64,000 nt of DNA from Methylomarinum vadi. GTDB lineage: Bacteria > Pseudomonadota > Gammaproteobacteria > Methylococcales > Methylomonadaceae. The notes under the pieces were generated by a model. That model saw nothing but the letters and a program-made list of their open reading frames with translations, ran no database searches and was not told where the DNA came from. The stretch is taken from positions 744,001-808,000 of the forward strand of contig NZ_JPON01000001.1 of NCBI RefSeq assembly GCF_000733935.1, written 5' to 3'. Positions 36,061 to 46,550 of the stretch are shown here, one piece after another; position 1 is the stretch's first letter, and every line of letters begins with the position of its first letter. A program made the position numbers and the translations under genes.

Positions 36061-39000
36061 CTACTTGCTATCGGACTTACTGAATTTTCGAAAGAAATTA
36101 TCTCCCATGACCAGCAGACAGGGCGTCAAGACTAACGTCAGCAGAGTGGCGAAACTCAAACCGCCGGCGATGGCACTGGCCAGTTGCGTCCACCATTGCG
36201 TCGAAGGCGCGCCGAAGCTGATATCGCGGTTCAGCAAGTCGATATTCATGGCCAGCACCATCGGGATCAATCCCAAGACCGTGGTGATAGCCGTCAATAG
36301 TACCGGACGCAATCGTTGCCGGCCGGTCTGGACGGCCGCCTCGACGATCGCCATGCCTTCGCCACGCAATTGGTTATAGGTATCGATCAAGACGATATTA
36401 TTGTTGACCACGATCCCGGCCAGCGCAATGATACCGAGCCCCACCATGACGATGCCGAAGGCCTGGCCGGTAATCAGCAAGCCCAATAATACCCCTGCCG
36501 TGGAAAAAACGATCGCGGATAACACCAGTAATGACTGGTAGAGACTGTTGAATTGCGTTACCAGAATTAGCGCCATTAAAAAAATGGCCCCGGCGAAAGC
36601 ATTTTGCAAAAAAGTCGCCGCTTCACGCTGGTCTTCATCTTCGCCTTTGTATTTGATATCGACCAGCGGGTCGATCTCGGCGTCGAGCAACGCCTTTTGC
36701 AAGGCTGTTAATTGGTTGTCGGTCAAAAGGCCTTCGGCCACATCGGCCTGCAGCGTAATCACACGCCGGGCATCGACCCGGTTCAAGGTTCCCGTCTTCG
36801 GTTCCGGCGTCAACGTCACGAAATTACCGATCGGCACCATGCCGGCGTTGGTGGGCACGCGCAACTGGCGCAATTGTTCCAAATTGCGATAAGCGCGCGG
36901 ATAACGAATACGAATGTCGACTTCCTCGTCATTGTCGTCCGGGCGATAATCCGTCACCTTGATCCCGCCCGTGACCAATTGCACAGTTTTACCGACATTG
37001 GCGACATTGGCACCGAATTGCGCGGCCCTTTCCCGGTCAATATTCAATTCCCATTCGATGCCCGGCAAAGGCAGATTGTCCTCGACATCGACGAAGCCGC
37101 CAATCTTGGCCATCAATGACCGCACTTGGGCGACGGCCCCCGGAATACGCGCCGGTTCGCGCGAACTGAATTCCAGTTGAATCGGTTTACCGCCGGAGGG
37201 GCCTCTTTCCTGTTTCCGCACCTCGATGATGATGCCGGGAATATCGGAAGTCATTCGCCGCATCTCTTCCATGATGACGGCGGCCTTACGCCGCTTATCC
37301 CAATCGATGAATTCCAACTGTATCGTGCCTATCACATCTTCGGCCACGTTACGACCCGCTGCCTGATTGAACGAACGCGCATACACCGATTTCAGCTCCG
37401 GCAATGCCATAATTCGCTTCTCGACCCGGCGCACGACAGCATCTTTCTCCTCGATCGACAAATCGCCCCGGGCATGTATATGAATCAAGGCGAATTCCGG
37501 TTCGACATCGGGAAAAAACTCCACCCCTTTGCTGAATGCGCCAAAAGCCAGATAGCTCAAGACCAGGACGACTAGGGCCGATAGCAAAATTTTACCGGGA
37601 TAAGCTAAAATCCGAGCGAGCAATCTAGCGTACCAATCGGTGAACTTCCCTTCAACCTCGCCCGTTTCGAAGCCACTTCTTTTCCGGGAATTTCCCGTCA
37701 ACACGGAACCCAGTACCGGGATAAACAGCAACGCCATCGCCAAGGAAGCGGACATCGCGATGATCACGGTAATGGGCAAAAATTTCATGAACTCGCCCAC
37801 CATGCCGGGCCAACCCAATAGCGGCAAGAACACGGCCAACGTGGTCAGGGTCGAAGCGATCACCGGCCAAGCCATGCGTTTGGAAGCCCCGGCATAGGCG
37901 GCAACAGCCTCCATGCCCCCTTTCAAATTGCGGTCGGCCTGCTCACTGACGACGATGGCCCCGTCCACCAGCATCCCGACCACCAGAATCAAGCTGAACA
38001 GTACCACGATATTCAAGGTCAGCCCCAGGGTATCGAGGATGATGATGGCGGCTAGGAACGAACCGGGAATGGCCAAGCCGACCAGTAGCGATGAACGCCC
38101 CCCCATCGCCGCAAGGATCACGATCATGACCAGGATGATCGCCGACAAGACGTTATTTTGCAGGTCACCGAGCATGGTGCGTATCTGCTTCGACTTGTCC
38201 TGCATGTAAGCGACCTCGATCACATCGGGCCAATGCTGCCGTTCGTCTTCCACCAATTGCCGTATTGCCGCGATGGTTTCGATGATGTTGGCGCCGACCC
38301 GTTTTTTGACTTCCAAGGTGATGGCCGGCTTGCCTCCGACCCGGGCATACCCCTCGGCATCCTTAAAAGTCTTGCGCACGTCCGCCACATCTTCGACCGT
38401 AACGACCGAATCATCCGTGACCTTGACCGGCATTCCCAGCAAGTCCTCGATGCCTTCCACCACGCCCGGTACTTTGACCACCAGACGGCCGGCACCGGTA
38501 TCCATCGCCCCGGCCGCGACCAATAAATTGTTATTATTGATCAAACCGAAAAGGGTTTCGAAATCGATGGCATAGCTTTCCAGTATGCTGGGTTCGACGA
38601 CGATTTCCAGCAAATCCTCGCGGTCGCCTCCGACATCGACTTCCAAGACGCCCGGCAAGGCTTCGACTTTGTCCTTCAGGTCGCGCACCAGGCGCACCAG
38701 TGTCCTTTCCGGCACTTGCCCGGACAACGCCACCGTCAATACCGGAAACAATGCCACATTGATCTCGTGGACTTCCGGTTCCTCGGTGTCTTCGGGCAAT
38801 TCGGTTTTGGCCAGGTCGACCTTCTCCCGCACATCCTGCAATGCCTGGCGGTTGTCGAAACCAGCGGTGAACTCCAGCTGAACCGAGGCATGCCCTTCCC
38901 TGGCGACACTGGTCATTTCCTTGACGCCTTCAATGCCCTGTAATTCTTTTTCCATGGGCCGCACTAACAAACGCTCGGCATCTTCCGGAGAAATCCCCTC

Positions 39001-39156
39001 GTGGCTCATCGAAACATAGATAAAGGGTACGGCGATATCCGGTTCCGCTTCCTTGGGAATCGCCTGGTAGCTGAAAGCGCCGACAATCAAGATAAACAAC
39101 AGCAGTAAAATGATCGTGCGGCTACGGGCAAAAGCCTGATCGATAACTCCCGCCAT
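36061..39156 (-). CDS. RND efflux permease (HAE1/AcrB-like)
   Basis: This 1031-residue inner-membrane pump starts with helix RTIILLLLFILIVGAFSYQA and PKEAEPDIAVPFIYVSMSHE. Helix 4 carries the proton-relay Asp in LVVGMLVDGAIVVSEQADRN. A second large periplasmic loop follows, with late helices GLGIIALAGIVVNNNIVLID and PVLLTAITTVLGLIPMVLAM. Sequence style points to multidrug or hydrophobic-compound export rather than metals. Its start codon shares one base with the stop of the adaptor gene. No outer-membrane channel gene is attached. Confidence 0.9.
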   Translation of the reverse strand: MAGVIDQAFARSRTIILLLLFILIVGAFSYQAIPKEAEPDIAVPFIYVSMSHEGISPEDAERLLVRPMEKELQGIEGVKEMTSVAREGHASVQLEFTAGFDNRQALQDVREKVDLAKTELPEDTEEPEVHEINVALFPVLTVALSGQVPERTLVRLVRDLKDKVEALPGVLEVDVGGDREDLLEIVVEPSILESYAIDFETLFGLINNNNLLVAAGAMDTGAGRLVVKVPGVVEGIEDLLGMPVKVTDDSVVTVEDVADVRKTFKDAEGYARVGGKPAITLEVKKRVGANIIETIAAIRQLVEDERQHWPDVIEVAYMQDKSKQIRTMLGDLQNNVLSAIILVMIVILAAMGGRSSLLVGLAIPGSFLAAIIILDTLGLTLNIVVLFSLILVVGMLVDGAIVVSEQADRNLKGGMEAVAAYAGASKRMAWPVIASTLTTLAVFLPLLGWPGMVGEFMKFLPITVIIAMSASLAMALLFIPVLGSVLTGNSRKRSGFETGEVEGKFTDWYARLLARILAYPGKILLSALVVLVLSYLAFGAFSKGVEFFPDVEPEFALIHIHARGDLSIEEKDAVVRRVEKRIMALPELKSVYARSFNQAAGRNVAEDVIGTIQLEFIDWDKRRKAAVIMEEMRRMTSDIPGIIIEVRKQERGPSGGKPIQLEFSSREPARIPGAVAQVRSLMAKIGGFVDVEDNLPLPGIEWELNIDRERAAQFGANVANVGKTVQLVTGGIKVTDYRPDDNDEEVDIRIRYPRAYRNLEQLRQLRVPTNAGMVPIGNFVTLTPEPKTGTLNRVDARRVITLQADVAEGLLTDNQLTALQKALLDAEIDPLVDIKYKGEDEDQREAATFLQNAFAGAIFLMALILVTQFNSLYQSLLVLSAIVFSTAGVLLGLLITGQAFGIVMVGLGIIALAGIVVNNNIVLIDTYNQLRGEGMAIVEAAVQTGRQRLRPVLLTAITTVLGLIPMVLAMNIDLLNRDISFGAPSTQWWTQLASAIAGGLSFATLLTLVLTPCLLVMGDNFFRKFSKSDSK

Positions 39157-40214
39157 CAGTCCGCCTGCGGATACATCGGTTTAACTTCTTCCCCCGGCAA
39201 TACGAAGCCTTGCCCGCGGGCTATGATATTTTCCCTGGCATTCAAGCCCTCGACCCAGACGCCATGGCTTTCGGTCCTGACAACGGTCACCGGCTTAAAC
39301 ACGACTCTATTGTCGGAGTTCAGCGTCTTAACGCCCAGCCTGCCGGATTCATCCAGCGTCAAAATGGCGGGAGAAATAAAGTGAGCCTGGGTCTTGCCAA
39401 CGGCAATATGCAGTTCGGCGCTGACGCCGGCTACCAAGGCCTCATTTGCGAATTCCGCTTCGATTCGAAAGCTTCGCGTTGCGGCATCCGCCTCCTTGGC
39501 GATGAACGTTAATTCGGCGGTCGCCTCCCGCCCATCCAGCAACCGAATAAGCACCGCCTGCCCGAGTGCAAGGCGGGAGATATTCTGCTGCGTGACATAG
39601 GCGACCGCCTTTAAGCGGGAAACATCGATGATCTCGGCCACGCTGTCGCCGACATCGACGTAACTTCCCAATTCCACGGCACGGGTTTCCACCATGCCGG
39701 CAAACGGCGCCCTGATGGCCGTGTCGGCCAGATCCAACTGCAAACGTTTTTTTTCCGCCCGCGCCGCCGCCAAATCGGCCTGCGCCTGTTTTAGATTGGT
39801 TTCCGACTGCAGTCCGCGATCATGCAGACGCCGCATCCCCTCGACCACTAATTGTTTGCTGACAATCTCGGCCTCGGCCTTGGCAATCTGCGCATATCTA
39901 TCCTTTTCCTGCAATTCCAGCAGGACTTGTCCGGATTCGACTTTATCCCCTAGATCCACGTGCAGTTTTCGCACCATGCCTGCCGTCTCGGCGCGCAGAC
40001 CGACTTTTCTCTGCGCCTCCAACACCCCCTGAACGATGACTTCACTTTTGACCGTCTCGGCCTCCGAAGCCAGCGCTTCGACGGACATCATGGGGACCGC
40101 GCCGCTGTTATTGTTTGCGTGTTCAACCGACGGCCTCGCTACAAATTGCCCACTTAGCAACCATAAAGCGACCGCCACAATTGCAGAAATTGCCATCCAT
40201 ATCGATTTTTTCAT
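39156..40214 (-). CDS. RND periplasmic adaptor (membrane fusion protein)
   Basis: This 352-residue protein has an N-terminal membrane anchor (IWMAISAIVAVALWLLSGQF), a lipoyl half (GLRAETAGMVRKLHVDLGDK), an alpha-hairpin (about 110-160), a second lipoyl half (RAPFAGMVETRAVELGSYV) and a beta-barrel. It pairs with the pump just downstream. Confidence 0.9.
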   Translation of the reverse strand: MKKSIWMAISAIVAVALWLLSGQFVARPSVEHANNNSGAVPMMSVEALASEAETVKSEVIVQGVLEAQRKVGLRAETAGMVRKLHVDLGDKVESGQVLLELQEKDRYAQIAKAEAEIVSKQLVVEGMRRLHDRGLQSETNLKQAQADLAAARAEKKRLQLDLADTAIRAPFAGMVETRAVELGSYVDVGDSVAEIIDVSRLKAVAYVTQQNISRLALGQAVLIRLLDGREATAELTFIAKEADAATRSFRIEAEFANEALVAGVSAELHIAVGKTQAHFISPAILTLDESGRLGVKTLNSDNRVVFKPVTVVRTESHGVWVEGLNARENIIARGQGFVLPGEEVKPMYPQAD

Positions 40215-40305
40215 TTGCTTTCCATAATGAACGCCAAAGGCATTAATGAACTTGTCGAGAGAACCGGTTAAAGTCCGGCGATATTTGAAGATAAGGCGAT
40301 ATCTT

Positions 40306-40986
40306 TTAAGAGATTATCACGCCATCTTCCATATGCAAGACATGATCCATGCGTCCGGCCAAATCCGGATCGTGCGTGACAACCAAGAAACTGACCTGCA
40401 ACTCCTCGTTCAATTCCAGCATTAATTGATAAATTTGCTCAGCCGTTTTACTGTCCAGATTGCCGGTCGGTTCGTCGGCCAAAACGCATTTGGGTTTGTT
40501 GATCAAGGCCCTGGCGACCGCCGCGCGTTGCCTTTCCCCGCCGGAAAGCTCGCCCGGTTTATGTTTAATCCGGTGTCCCAAGCCGACTCTTTTCAATAAT
40601 TCGGTCGCTTGTTGTTGCGCCTGCTTGATCGATTGCCTACCGATCAAGAGCGGCATCGCGACATTTTCCAGCATGGTGAATTCACCCAATAAATGGTGAA
40701 ACTGATAGATAAACCCCAACGACTGATTGCGCAATTGGCTCAAGCGGCCGCCATTTATCTTATTCAGATTTTCCCCATCCAGTATCACTTCGCCAGCGCT
40801 AGGTTTTTCCAGGCCGCCCAACAGATGCAGCAACGTGCTCTTGCCGGAACCCGAGGCCCCCATGATGGCGACCCGTTCTCCCGACGATACGGATAAATTG
40901 ACCCCTTTCAGAACTTCAACATTCAAATCGCCCTGGACGTAAGTCTTACGCAGATCGGTGCATTGCAGAATGATGTCATTACTCAT
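40306..40986 (-). CDS. lolD: Lipoprotein-releasing ABC transporter ATPase
   Basis: This 226-residue ATPase has Walker [10 protein letters not shown] (43-51), signature LSGGERQR (147-154), Walker [14 protein letters not shown], and the MacB/LolD-type [20 protein letters not shown]. It powers extraction of outer-membrane lipoproteins to LolA. It overlaps the permease gene by 8 bases. Confidence 0.93.
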   Translation of the reverse strand: MSNDIILQCTDLRKTYVQGDLNVEVLKGVNLSVSSGERVAIMGASGSGKSTLLHLLGGLEKPSAGEVILDGENLNKINGGRLSQLRNQSLGFIYQFHHLLGEFTMLENVAMPLLIGRQSIKQAQQQATELLKRVGLGHRIKHKPGELSGGERQRAAVARALINKPKCVLADEPTGNLDSKTAEQIYQLMLELNEELQVSFLVVTHDPDLAGRMDHVLHMEDGVIIS

Positions 40987-42226
40987 AGCGCAACACCTCG
41001 GCCGGATTGACCCGCGATGCCTGCCAGGCTGGATATAAGGTGGCCAGCAGCGACAAAGAAAAGGCCATGGCCGCGATCACATAGACATCGTTCCAGTCCA
41101 GTTTAGACGGCACTTCACTGATGTAATAGACATCGGCGGCCATAAACTGCACACCGAAAAATTCTTCGATGGCGGGCACGATGGTTTCGACATTCAACGC
41201 CAATAACACGCCTCCCAATGTTCCCATCAACGTACCGAATATGCCGATTACGCCGCCGAGTACGATGAAGATGCCCATGACGGAACGGCTGGTCAGCCCC
41301 TGCGTCTTTAGTATTGCAATATCGCCGCGCTTATCGGTCACCACCATGACTAACGTGGAAACTATGTTGAAAGCGGCGACCGCGACGATCAACAACAAAA
41401 TGATAAACATGACCCGCTTTTCGGTCTTGATCGCCCGGAAGAAGTTGCTGTGCGCCTTGGTCCAGTCGCTGACCCGGTAATCCCGATACAGTTCGTTGGC
41501 CAACGCCCGACTGATTTGCGGGGCATTGAACAAGTCGTCCAATTTCAAGCGCAGTCCGGAAACCGCATCGCCGAGACGAAACAATTTCGCGGCGTCATCG
41601 ATATGCGTCAAGGCCATATTGCGGTCGTATTCATACATGCCGACACGAAAAACGCCAACCACGGTAAAACGCCTCAGCCTGGGCAAAATGCCGGCCGGCG
41701 TCGAATTGACCTGCGGACTGATGATCGTAACCCGATCGCCGACCGTCACGCCAAGGAAGGCGGCCAGTTCGGCGCCGAGAATAACGCCGAATTGTCCCGG
41801 CCTTAAATCATCCAACGAACCCACTTCCATGTTAGCGGCCACTTCCGATACCTCCGGCTCCATGGCGGGCAATACGCCGCGCAATAGCGTACCGCTGACC
41901 TGGCGGTCGACATTGATCATGACTTGGCCGTGGACGAACGGCGCGCTTCCTTCGACATGGGGGTAACCCTGTAATCGTTGGTTGAGTTGCCGCCAATTTT
42001 CCAACTTGCCGTAGCGGCCGGTTATCGTCGTATGCGACGTCATGCCGAGTATGCGCTGGCGCAATTCCGCTTCGAACCCGTTCATGACCGACAAAACCGT
42101 GATCAGGGCAGTCACGCCCAGGGCGATGCCGAGTATGGACGTCAGCGTAATGAAGGAGATGAACTGAGTGCGCCGTTTGGCTCGCGTGTAGCGTAGCCCT
42201 ATGTATAGGATCAGAGGTTTAAACAT
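40979..42226 (-). CDS. lolC: Lipoprotein-releasing ABC transporter permease LolC/LolE
   Basis: This 415-residue protein has the N-terminal signature [20 protein letters not shown], a first helix ([20 protein letters not shown]), a large periplasmic domain, and three C-terminal helices ([60 protein letters not shown]). Only one permease gene is present with lolD, so the transporter may be a homodimer (LolF-like) unless a partner lies elsewhere. Confidence 0.9.
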   Translation of the reverse strand: MFKPLILYIGLRYTRAKRRTQFISFITLTSILGIALGVTALITVLSVMNGFEAELRQRILGMTSHTTITGRYGKLENWRQLNQRLQGYPHVEGSAPFVHGQVMINVDRQVSGTLLRGVLPAMEPEVSEVAANMEVGSLDDLRPGQFGVILGAELAAFLGVTVGDRVTIISPQVNSTPAGILPRLRRFTVVGVFRVGMYEYDRNMALTHIDDAAKLFRLGDAVSGLRLKLDDLFNAPQISRALANELYRDYRVSDWTKAHSNFFRAIKTEKRVMFIILLLIVAVAAFNIVSTLVMVVTDKRGDIAILKTQGLTSRSVMGIFIVLGGVIGIFGTLMGTLGGVLLALNVETIVPAIEEFFGVQFMAADVYYISEVPSKLDWNDVYVIAAMAFSLSLLATLYPAWQASRVNPAEVLRYE

Positions 42227-42236
42227 GAATTAAGTC

Positions 42237-42659
42237 TCAGGAAGACTGTTTGCAGTCGGCGCAAAACCCGTATAGATAAAGGCTGTGATCGGTCAATTCA
42301 TAACCCAGTTCCTTAGCGATGGCTTTCTGCCGCTTTTCGATCACCTCGTCGGTAAATTCATCGACCCGACCGCATTTTACGCACATGATATGGTCATGAT
42401 GCAAACCCTTATTCAATTCGAACACAGAGTTGCCGCCCTCGAAATGATGCCGGCATACCAATCCAGCCGCCTCGAATTGCGTCAACACGCGGTAAACTGT
42501 CGCCAGACCGATTTCCTCGTCTTCGCTCAACAAAATTTTATATACTTGTTCCGCGGTCAGATGGCGATCCTGATCCGATTGTTTTTCCAGAATCTCCAGA
42601 ATTTTCAATCGGGGCAAGGTCACTTTGAGACCGGCATCTCTTAAATCCTGCGTTTCCAA
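42237..42659 (-). CDS. fur: Ferric uptake regulator
   Basis: The protein has about 140 residues. The DNA-binding domain has LKVTLPRLKILEILEKQ and IGLATVYRVLTQFEAAGLV. The metal sites are GLHHDHIMCVKCGRVDEF and the C-terminal FCADCKQ pair. A TTG start at 42659 is proposed: it gives the usual Fur N-terminus (M)ETQDLRDAG and has GGAG (42668-42671) 8 bases upstream. An earlier in-frame TTG at 42698 would add 13 unusual residues. Divergent from bamE, the classic arrangement. Confidence 0.92.
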   Translation of the reverse strand: METQDLRDAGLKVTLPRLKILEILEKQSDQDRHLTAEQVYKILLSEDEEIGLATVYRVLTQFEAAGLVCRHHFEGGNSVFELNKGLHHDHIMCVKCGRVDEFTDEVIEKRQKAIAKELGYELTDHSLYLYGFCADCKQSS

Positions 42660-42869
42660 AACAAAATCTCCATTAAAAATACTAGTCTGATCCGTCAAGC
42701 CGTTAAACAGTTCCCGGTGACAGCCCAGCGACGAACGTATAAAAGCAAAAGCTGATATTTTAACTGCTTTTAACGCGGCACGCTGATTGATTTATGGGAT
42801 AATGAACCATCATTTTTTATAAAACTGATTATTTTGTTCATCACCGATCGCATCACAATTGCCGAAAAC

Positions 42870-43400
42870 ATGAAAAAAGCTTGTTCAACATTGATCATAA
42901 CCGGATTCCTCGGCATGGCTGGCTGTTCTACCGTTCTGAACAATCTTCCCGGTGTTTATTCTCTGGACATACAACAAGGCAATATCGTTAATCAGGAAAT
43001 GGTGGACCAGCTCAGGCCCAATATGACCAAACGTCAAGTTCTATATATCATGGGGTCGCCGATGCTGATTGATGTTTTTCATCAGAAGCGTTGGGATTAT
43101 TTGTATTCTGAGCAACCCGGTGGTGGAGCCCGAGTGCAAAAACGCCTGTCGCTGTTTTTCGATGATGACAAACTGATTGGCGTACAAGGTGATTTTAGGC
43201 CGTCTTCCCTGCCGGTAGTCGCCGAGTCCAAGGAAACTACGGTAGAAATACCGAAACGCAACCTGGACAAGACCATGTGGCAAAAAATCAGCGGTCTTTT
43301 CAGCGATGAACCGGATTTACAGGCTAGTAAAAGAAAAACGGGGGCAGACGAGCCGCGCCGAGATGATGGCAACGAAAAAGTATTCGACGAACCGTTTTAA
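42870..43400 (+). CDS. bamE: Outer-membrane assembly lipoprotein BamE
   Basis: This protein of about 176 residues starts at [19 protein letters not shown], a lipoprotein signal with the lipid-attachment Cys. The BamE core follows: [40 protein letters not shown]. It carries an extra hydrophilic tail of about 50 residues. BamE supports the BamA-BamD complex. The fur-bamE-rnfH-ratA neighbourhood confirms identity. Confidence 0.92.
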   Translation: MKKACSTLIITGFLGMAGCSTVLNNLPGVYSLDIQQGNIVNQEMVDQLRPNMTKRQVLYIMGSPMLIDVFHQKRWDYLYSEQPGGGARVQKRLSLFFDDDKLIGVQGDFRPSSLPVVAESKETTVEIPKRNLDKTMWQKISGLFSDEPDLQASKRKTGADEPRRDDGNEKVFDEPF

Positions 43401-43455
43401 CGCTCACCTTCTTCGTCACCAAATGGAAACTTCTGACGGTGTAGGGCCCCTTGAA

Positions 43456-43740
43456 TCAGCGCCCCGCCGCTCGATTGCGCCGCGCGTCCATCGGATGCTG
43501 GGCCAAAGAACGATAAATCTCCACCCTGTCGCCGTCCCTCAGCCTTTGTTCCAACTTGCAGATTTTACCGAAAATACCGGCTTTATTGACGTTCAAATCG
43601 ATATGCGGAAACTGTTGCGTCATACCAGACTCGGCAATCGCCTCGGCCAACGTCGTTCCTTCCGCGACCGTCAGCGTAACAATCACCTGCCTGTCCTGCT
43701 CAGCATAAGCCACCTCCACCTGGATTGACTTAGCCACCAT
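43456..43740 (-). CDS. rnfH: RnfH family ubiquitin-like protein
   Basis: This 94-residue protein reads IQVEVAYAEQDRQVIVTLTV, then TLAEAIAESGM, VNKAGIFGKICKLEQRLRDG and RVEIYRSLAQHPMDARRNRA, the typical RnfH (RatB) ending. The start at 43740 overlaps the ratA end by 11 bases. Function poorly known. Confidence 0.9.
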   Translation of the reverse strand: MVAKSIQVEVAYAEQDRQVIVTLTVAEGTTLAEAIAESGMTQQFPHIDLNVNKAGIFGKICKLEQRLRDGDRVEIYRSLAQHPMDARRNRAAGR

Positions 43741-44164
43741 ATAATGCCTTCGCCCGCTCGGTGAATGACACCACCATGGTGTTACAAATCTGGTTGAACA
43801 CCGAACCAAACGCCAAACCGGCCAGCTTACCGGATACCTCGAATTCCAGATCCAGGGAAATTTTACTGGCGTCCTCGCGCAACGGGATGAAATTCCACAC
43901 CCCTTCCAACGACTGAAACGGACCTTCGAGCAAACTCATGTAGATCTTGCTGCCGGGCTCCACCCGGTTGCGGGTGGCGAAGGTTTTACGGATAGCGCCC
44001 TTGGCGATCAAAATTTCGCCCTCGACGATATTGTCTTCGCGGCGCAAAACGCGGCTACCGCCACACCAGGGTAAAAATTGCGGGTAGGATTCGATATCGT
44101 CGACCAAATCATACATCTGCTGCGCCGAAAACCTGACCAGCGCAGACTTTTGTACCAACGTCAT
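43730..44164 (-). CDS. ratA: RatA/COQ10-type START-domain protein
   Basis: This 144-residue protein has the SRPBCC/START fold (SAQQMYDLVDDIESYPQFLP, GPFQSLEGVWNF, LDLEFEVSGKLAGLAFGSVF). E. coli RatA inhibits 70S ribosome association; mitochondrial homologues bind ubiquinone. ATG 44164 is used because it directly precedes the conserved domain; upstream sequence in this frame lies inside the transporter gene. It is coupled to rnfH. Confidence 0.88.
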   Translation of the reverse strand: MTLVQKSALVRFSAQQMYDLVDDIESYPQFLPWCGGSRVLRREDNIVEGEILIAKGAIRKTFATRNRVEPGSKIYMSLLEGPFQSLEGVWNFIPLREDASKISLDLEFEVSGKLAGLAFGSVFNQICNTMVVSFTERAKALYGG

Positions 44165-44166
44165 GA

Positions 44167-45525
44167 TTAAATAATTCCAACTACATGCAAAAAGACTAAA
44201 AAAACGGCCGCCGGCGCGATATAGCAAATCAAAAATTTCCAGACGCCATATTGTTGTTCCGGCATTTCCAGTTCCTGCAGGGTATGCTGTCGTTTCATCA
44301 TCCACCCGGCAAACAAGGCGATACATAATCCGCCGAGCGGCAGCATCAGATTAGCGGTCAAATAATCCAACAAATCAAAGATCGACTTATCGAACAAGGT
44401 GATATCAGACCAAATATTAAAGGAGAACGCTACCGCGACGCCCAACAGCCAAGTAACCAATCCGGACCAAATGCAAGCGCTATGCCGGTCCATGCCTTTA
44501 TTTTCCACCAACCAGGCGACGGCCGGTTCGATCAAAGAAATCGACGAAGACAAGGCGGCAAAAACCAACAAGACAAAAAACAGAAAACCGAACAACCAAC
44601 CGCCACTCATGTTACCGAAGGCGATCGGCAAGGTTTGAAAAATCAATCCGGGGCCGGCCCCAGGCTCCAAGCCATTGGCGAAAACAATCGGGAATATCGC
44701 AATACCGGCGAGCAAGGCGACAATAGTATCGGCCCCGGCAATGTAGATCGCCGTTTTGGCGATGGAAATGTGGCGGGGCAGATAAGAACCGTACACCATG
44801 ATCGCCCCCATCCCCAAACTCAGGGTAAAAAAAGCATGCCCCATGGCGGTCAAAATAGCATTCGCGTCAATCTCGCTGAAATCGGCCTCGAACATGAAAT
44901 CCAGACCTTGTTGGTAGAAACCCGTAGTCATCGCATAACCGACTAGCAATAACAGAATGACAAATAAGGCCGGCATCAAAAAACGCACCGCTTTTTCCAG
45001 CCCGCCGCTGACCCCACGCCGCACGATCATCATCGTTGCCAACATGAACACGCTATGCCAGAAAACTAATTGCACGGGACTTGCCACCAAACCGTCGAAC
45101 AGGCTTTTGATTTCCTCGGCATCGCCGCCGGAAAAACCGCCAAAAAAAGCCTTGACCACATAGGACAATGCCCAGCCGGCTACCACGCTATAATAAGAAA
45201 GTATGAGAAAACCGGCCGCAACCCCCATCCAGCCCAGGTAATGCCAGCGACTATCGACCTGCGCCTCCTCGGCCAAGGTGGTCATGGTATTGATCGGACT
45301 CTGCCGGCCTCGCCTTCCCATCATGATTTCGGCAATCATGATGGGAATACCGATTGCCAAAACGCACAGCAAATAAACCAATACGAACGCACCGCCACCG
45401 TTTTCGCCAGTGATATAGGGAAATTTCCAAATATTACCCAGGCCGACCGCGGAGCCGGTGGCGGCCAGAATGAAAGCGAAACGTGAAGACCATTCACCAT
45501 GAATTGATTTTGTTGTATCCGTCAT
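44167..45525 (-). CDS. Sodium-dependent transporter, NSS/SLC6 family
   Basis: This protein of about 452 residues has the helix-1 signature FILAATGSAVGLGNIWKFPY followed by GENGGGAFVLVYLL, the sodium and substrate site of LeuT-like transporters. Twelve helices are expected. Start ATG 45525 gives MTDTTKSIHGEW; an in-frame start at 45555 is possible. Substrates are probably amino acids. It separates ratA from smpB, which are usually neighbours. Confidence 0.9.
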   Translation of the reverse strand: MTDTTKSIHGEWSSRFAFILAATGSAVGLGNIWKFPYITGENGGGAFVLVYLLCVLAIGIPIMIAEIMMGRRGRQSPINTMTTLAEEAQVDSRWHYLGWMGVAAGFLILSYYSVVAGWALSYVVKAFFGGFSGGDAEEIKSLFDGLVASPVQLVFWHSVFMLATMMIVRRGVSGGLEKAVRFLMPALFVILLLLVGYAMTTGFYQQGLDFMFEADFSEIDANAILTAMGHAFFTLSLGMGAIMVYGSYLPRHISIAKTAIYIAGADTIVALLAGIAIFPIVFANGLEPGAGPGLIFQTLPIAFGNMSGGWLFGFLFFVLLVFAALSSSISLIEPAVAWLVENKGMDRHSACIWSGLVTWLLGVAVAFSFNIWSDITLFDKSIFDLLDYLTANLMLPLGGLCIALFAGWMMKRQHTLQELEMPEQQYGVWKFLICYIAPAAVFLVFLHVVGII

Positions 45526-45629
45526 TTGCTTGCTCAGCCTGTCAATTAAAATCAAATATTTCTCGAGTAATCGAGTAAAATACCAAATTTATCTCATTAC
45601 GTCAGGTCAAAAAAGCTAATTGCAGCAAT

Positions 45630-46115
45630 ATGGCAAGCAAAAAATCCAAAAAAAACAAGAAGCAGCCGGACAACACCATCGCTCTCAACCGGCAAGCCAC
45701 GCATGAATATTTCATCGAAGAGCAATTCGAAGCCGGCTTGGTTTTGGAAGGCTGGGAAGTCAAAAGTTTACGCGAAGGCCGGGTGCAGCTGAAAGAGAGC
45801 TTCATCCAAATCAAGAACGGCGAAGCCTGGTTGCACGGCGCCCATATTTCCCCTCTTTTGTCGGCATCGACCCACGTCGTCCCCGACGCCGTGCGCCGCA
45901 AGAAACTGTTATTGCATCGCCAGGAATTAAACAAGCTTATCGGCGCGGTCGAACGCAAGGGTTATACCCTGATCCCTCTGTCCATGTATTGGGTCAGAGG
46001 ACGGGCCAAGTTAAAAATCGGCCTGGCCAAGGGCAAGAAACTGCATGATAAGCGCGCCAGCGCCAAGGATCGCGATTGGCAACGCGAAAAAGCGCGCGTG
46101 ATGAAGCACGGCTGA
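45630..46115 (+). CDS. smpB: SsrA-binding protein
   Basis: This 161-residue protein has [39 protein letters not shown], the core ALYWV-like [20 protein letters not shown], and the basic C-terminal tail [20 protein letters not shown]. It delivers tmRNA to stalled ribosomes. The tmRNA gene is not in the window. Confidence 0.95.
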   Translation: MASKKSKKNKKQPDNTIALNRQATHEYFIEEQFEAGLVLEGWEVKSLREGRVQLKESFIQIKNGEAWLHGAHISPLLSASTHVVPDAVRRKKLLLHRQELNKLIGAVERKGYTLIPLSMYWVRGRAKLKIGLAKGKKLHDKRASAKDRDWQREKARVMKHG

Positions 46116-46154
46116 ATCCCTCCAACTTTTAATCTTTCTTCATAAACCCGAAAC

Positions 46155-46508
46155 ATGACCGTTACAGAATTTCTTGATCGCCTGAAAAACAATGAAACCA
46201 TCGACTTTGCCGACTCCATGGCGGTCATTGCCGACCACTATCATTATCAACCGACCGCTTTCAGCAACGGCCTGGGCGCAGACAAGCTGGACAATCCGGG
46301 GGGGACCAACGAAGGCTCCTGCAAAATATTCGCTTTTGCCCGCTTACATCGGCTCGATCCGGCGCAAACCCTGCAATTGTTCGGCGATTATTATCGTAAG
46401 GATGTGCTTGAAGATCCAACCGGCAGCGGCCATCAAAACATCCGCAACTTCATGAAATACGGTTGGGAAGGCATTCATTTCTCGGCCAACGCCCTGACGG
46501 AAAAATAA
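46155..46508 (+). CDS. HopJ type III effector family protein
   Basis: This 117-residue protein has TVTEFLDRLKNNETIDFADS, HYHYQPTAFSNGLG and NEGSCKIFAFARLHRL, the HopJ (PF08888) pattern. Despite the name, the family is widespread in bacteria without type III secretion, and its function is unknown. It starts 39 bases after smpB. Confidence 0.85.
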   Translation: MTVTEFLDRLKNNETIDFADSMAVIADHYHYQPTAFSNGLGADKLDNPGGTNEGSCKIFAFARLHRLDPAQTLQLFGDYYRKDVLEDPTGSGHQNIRNFMKYGWEGIHFSANALTEK

Positions 46509-46550
46509 TACCCTGTTATTTCCTTCGCCAATCCAGCTCATCATGGTGGC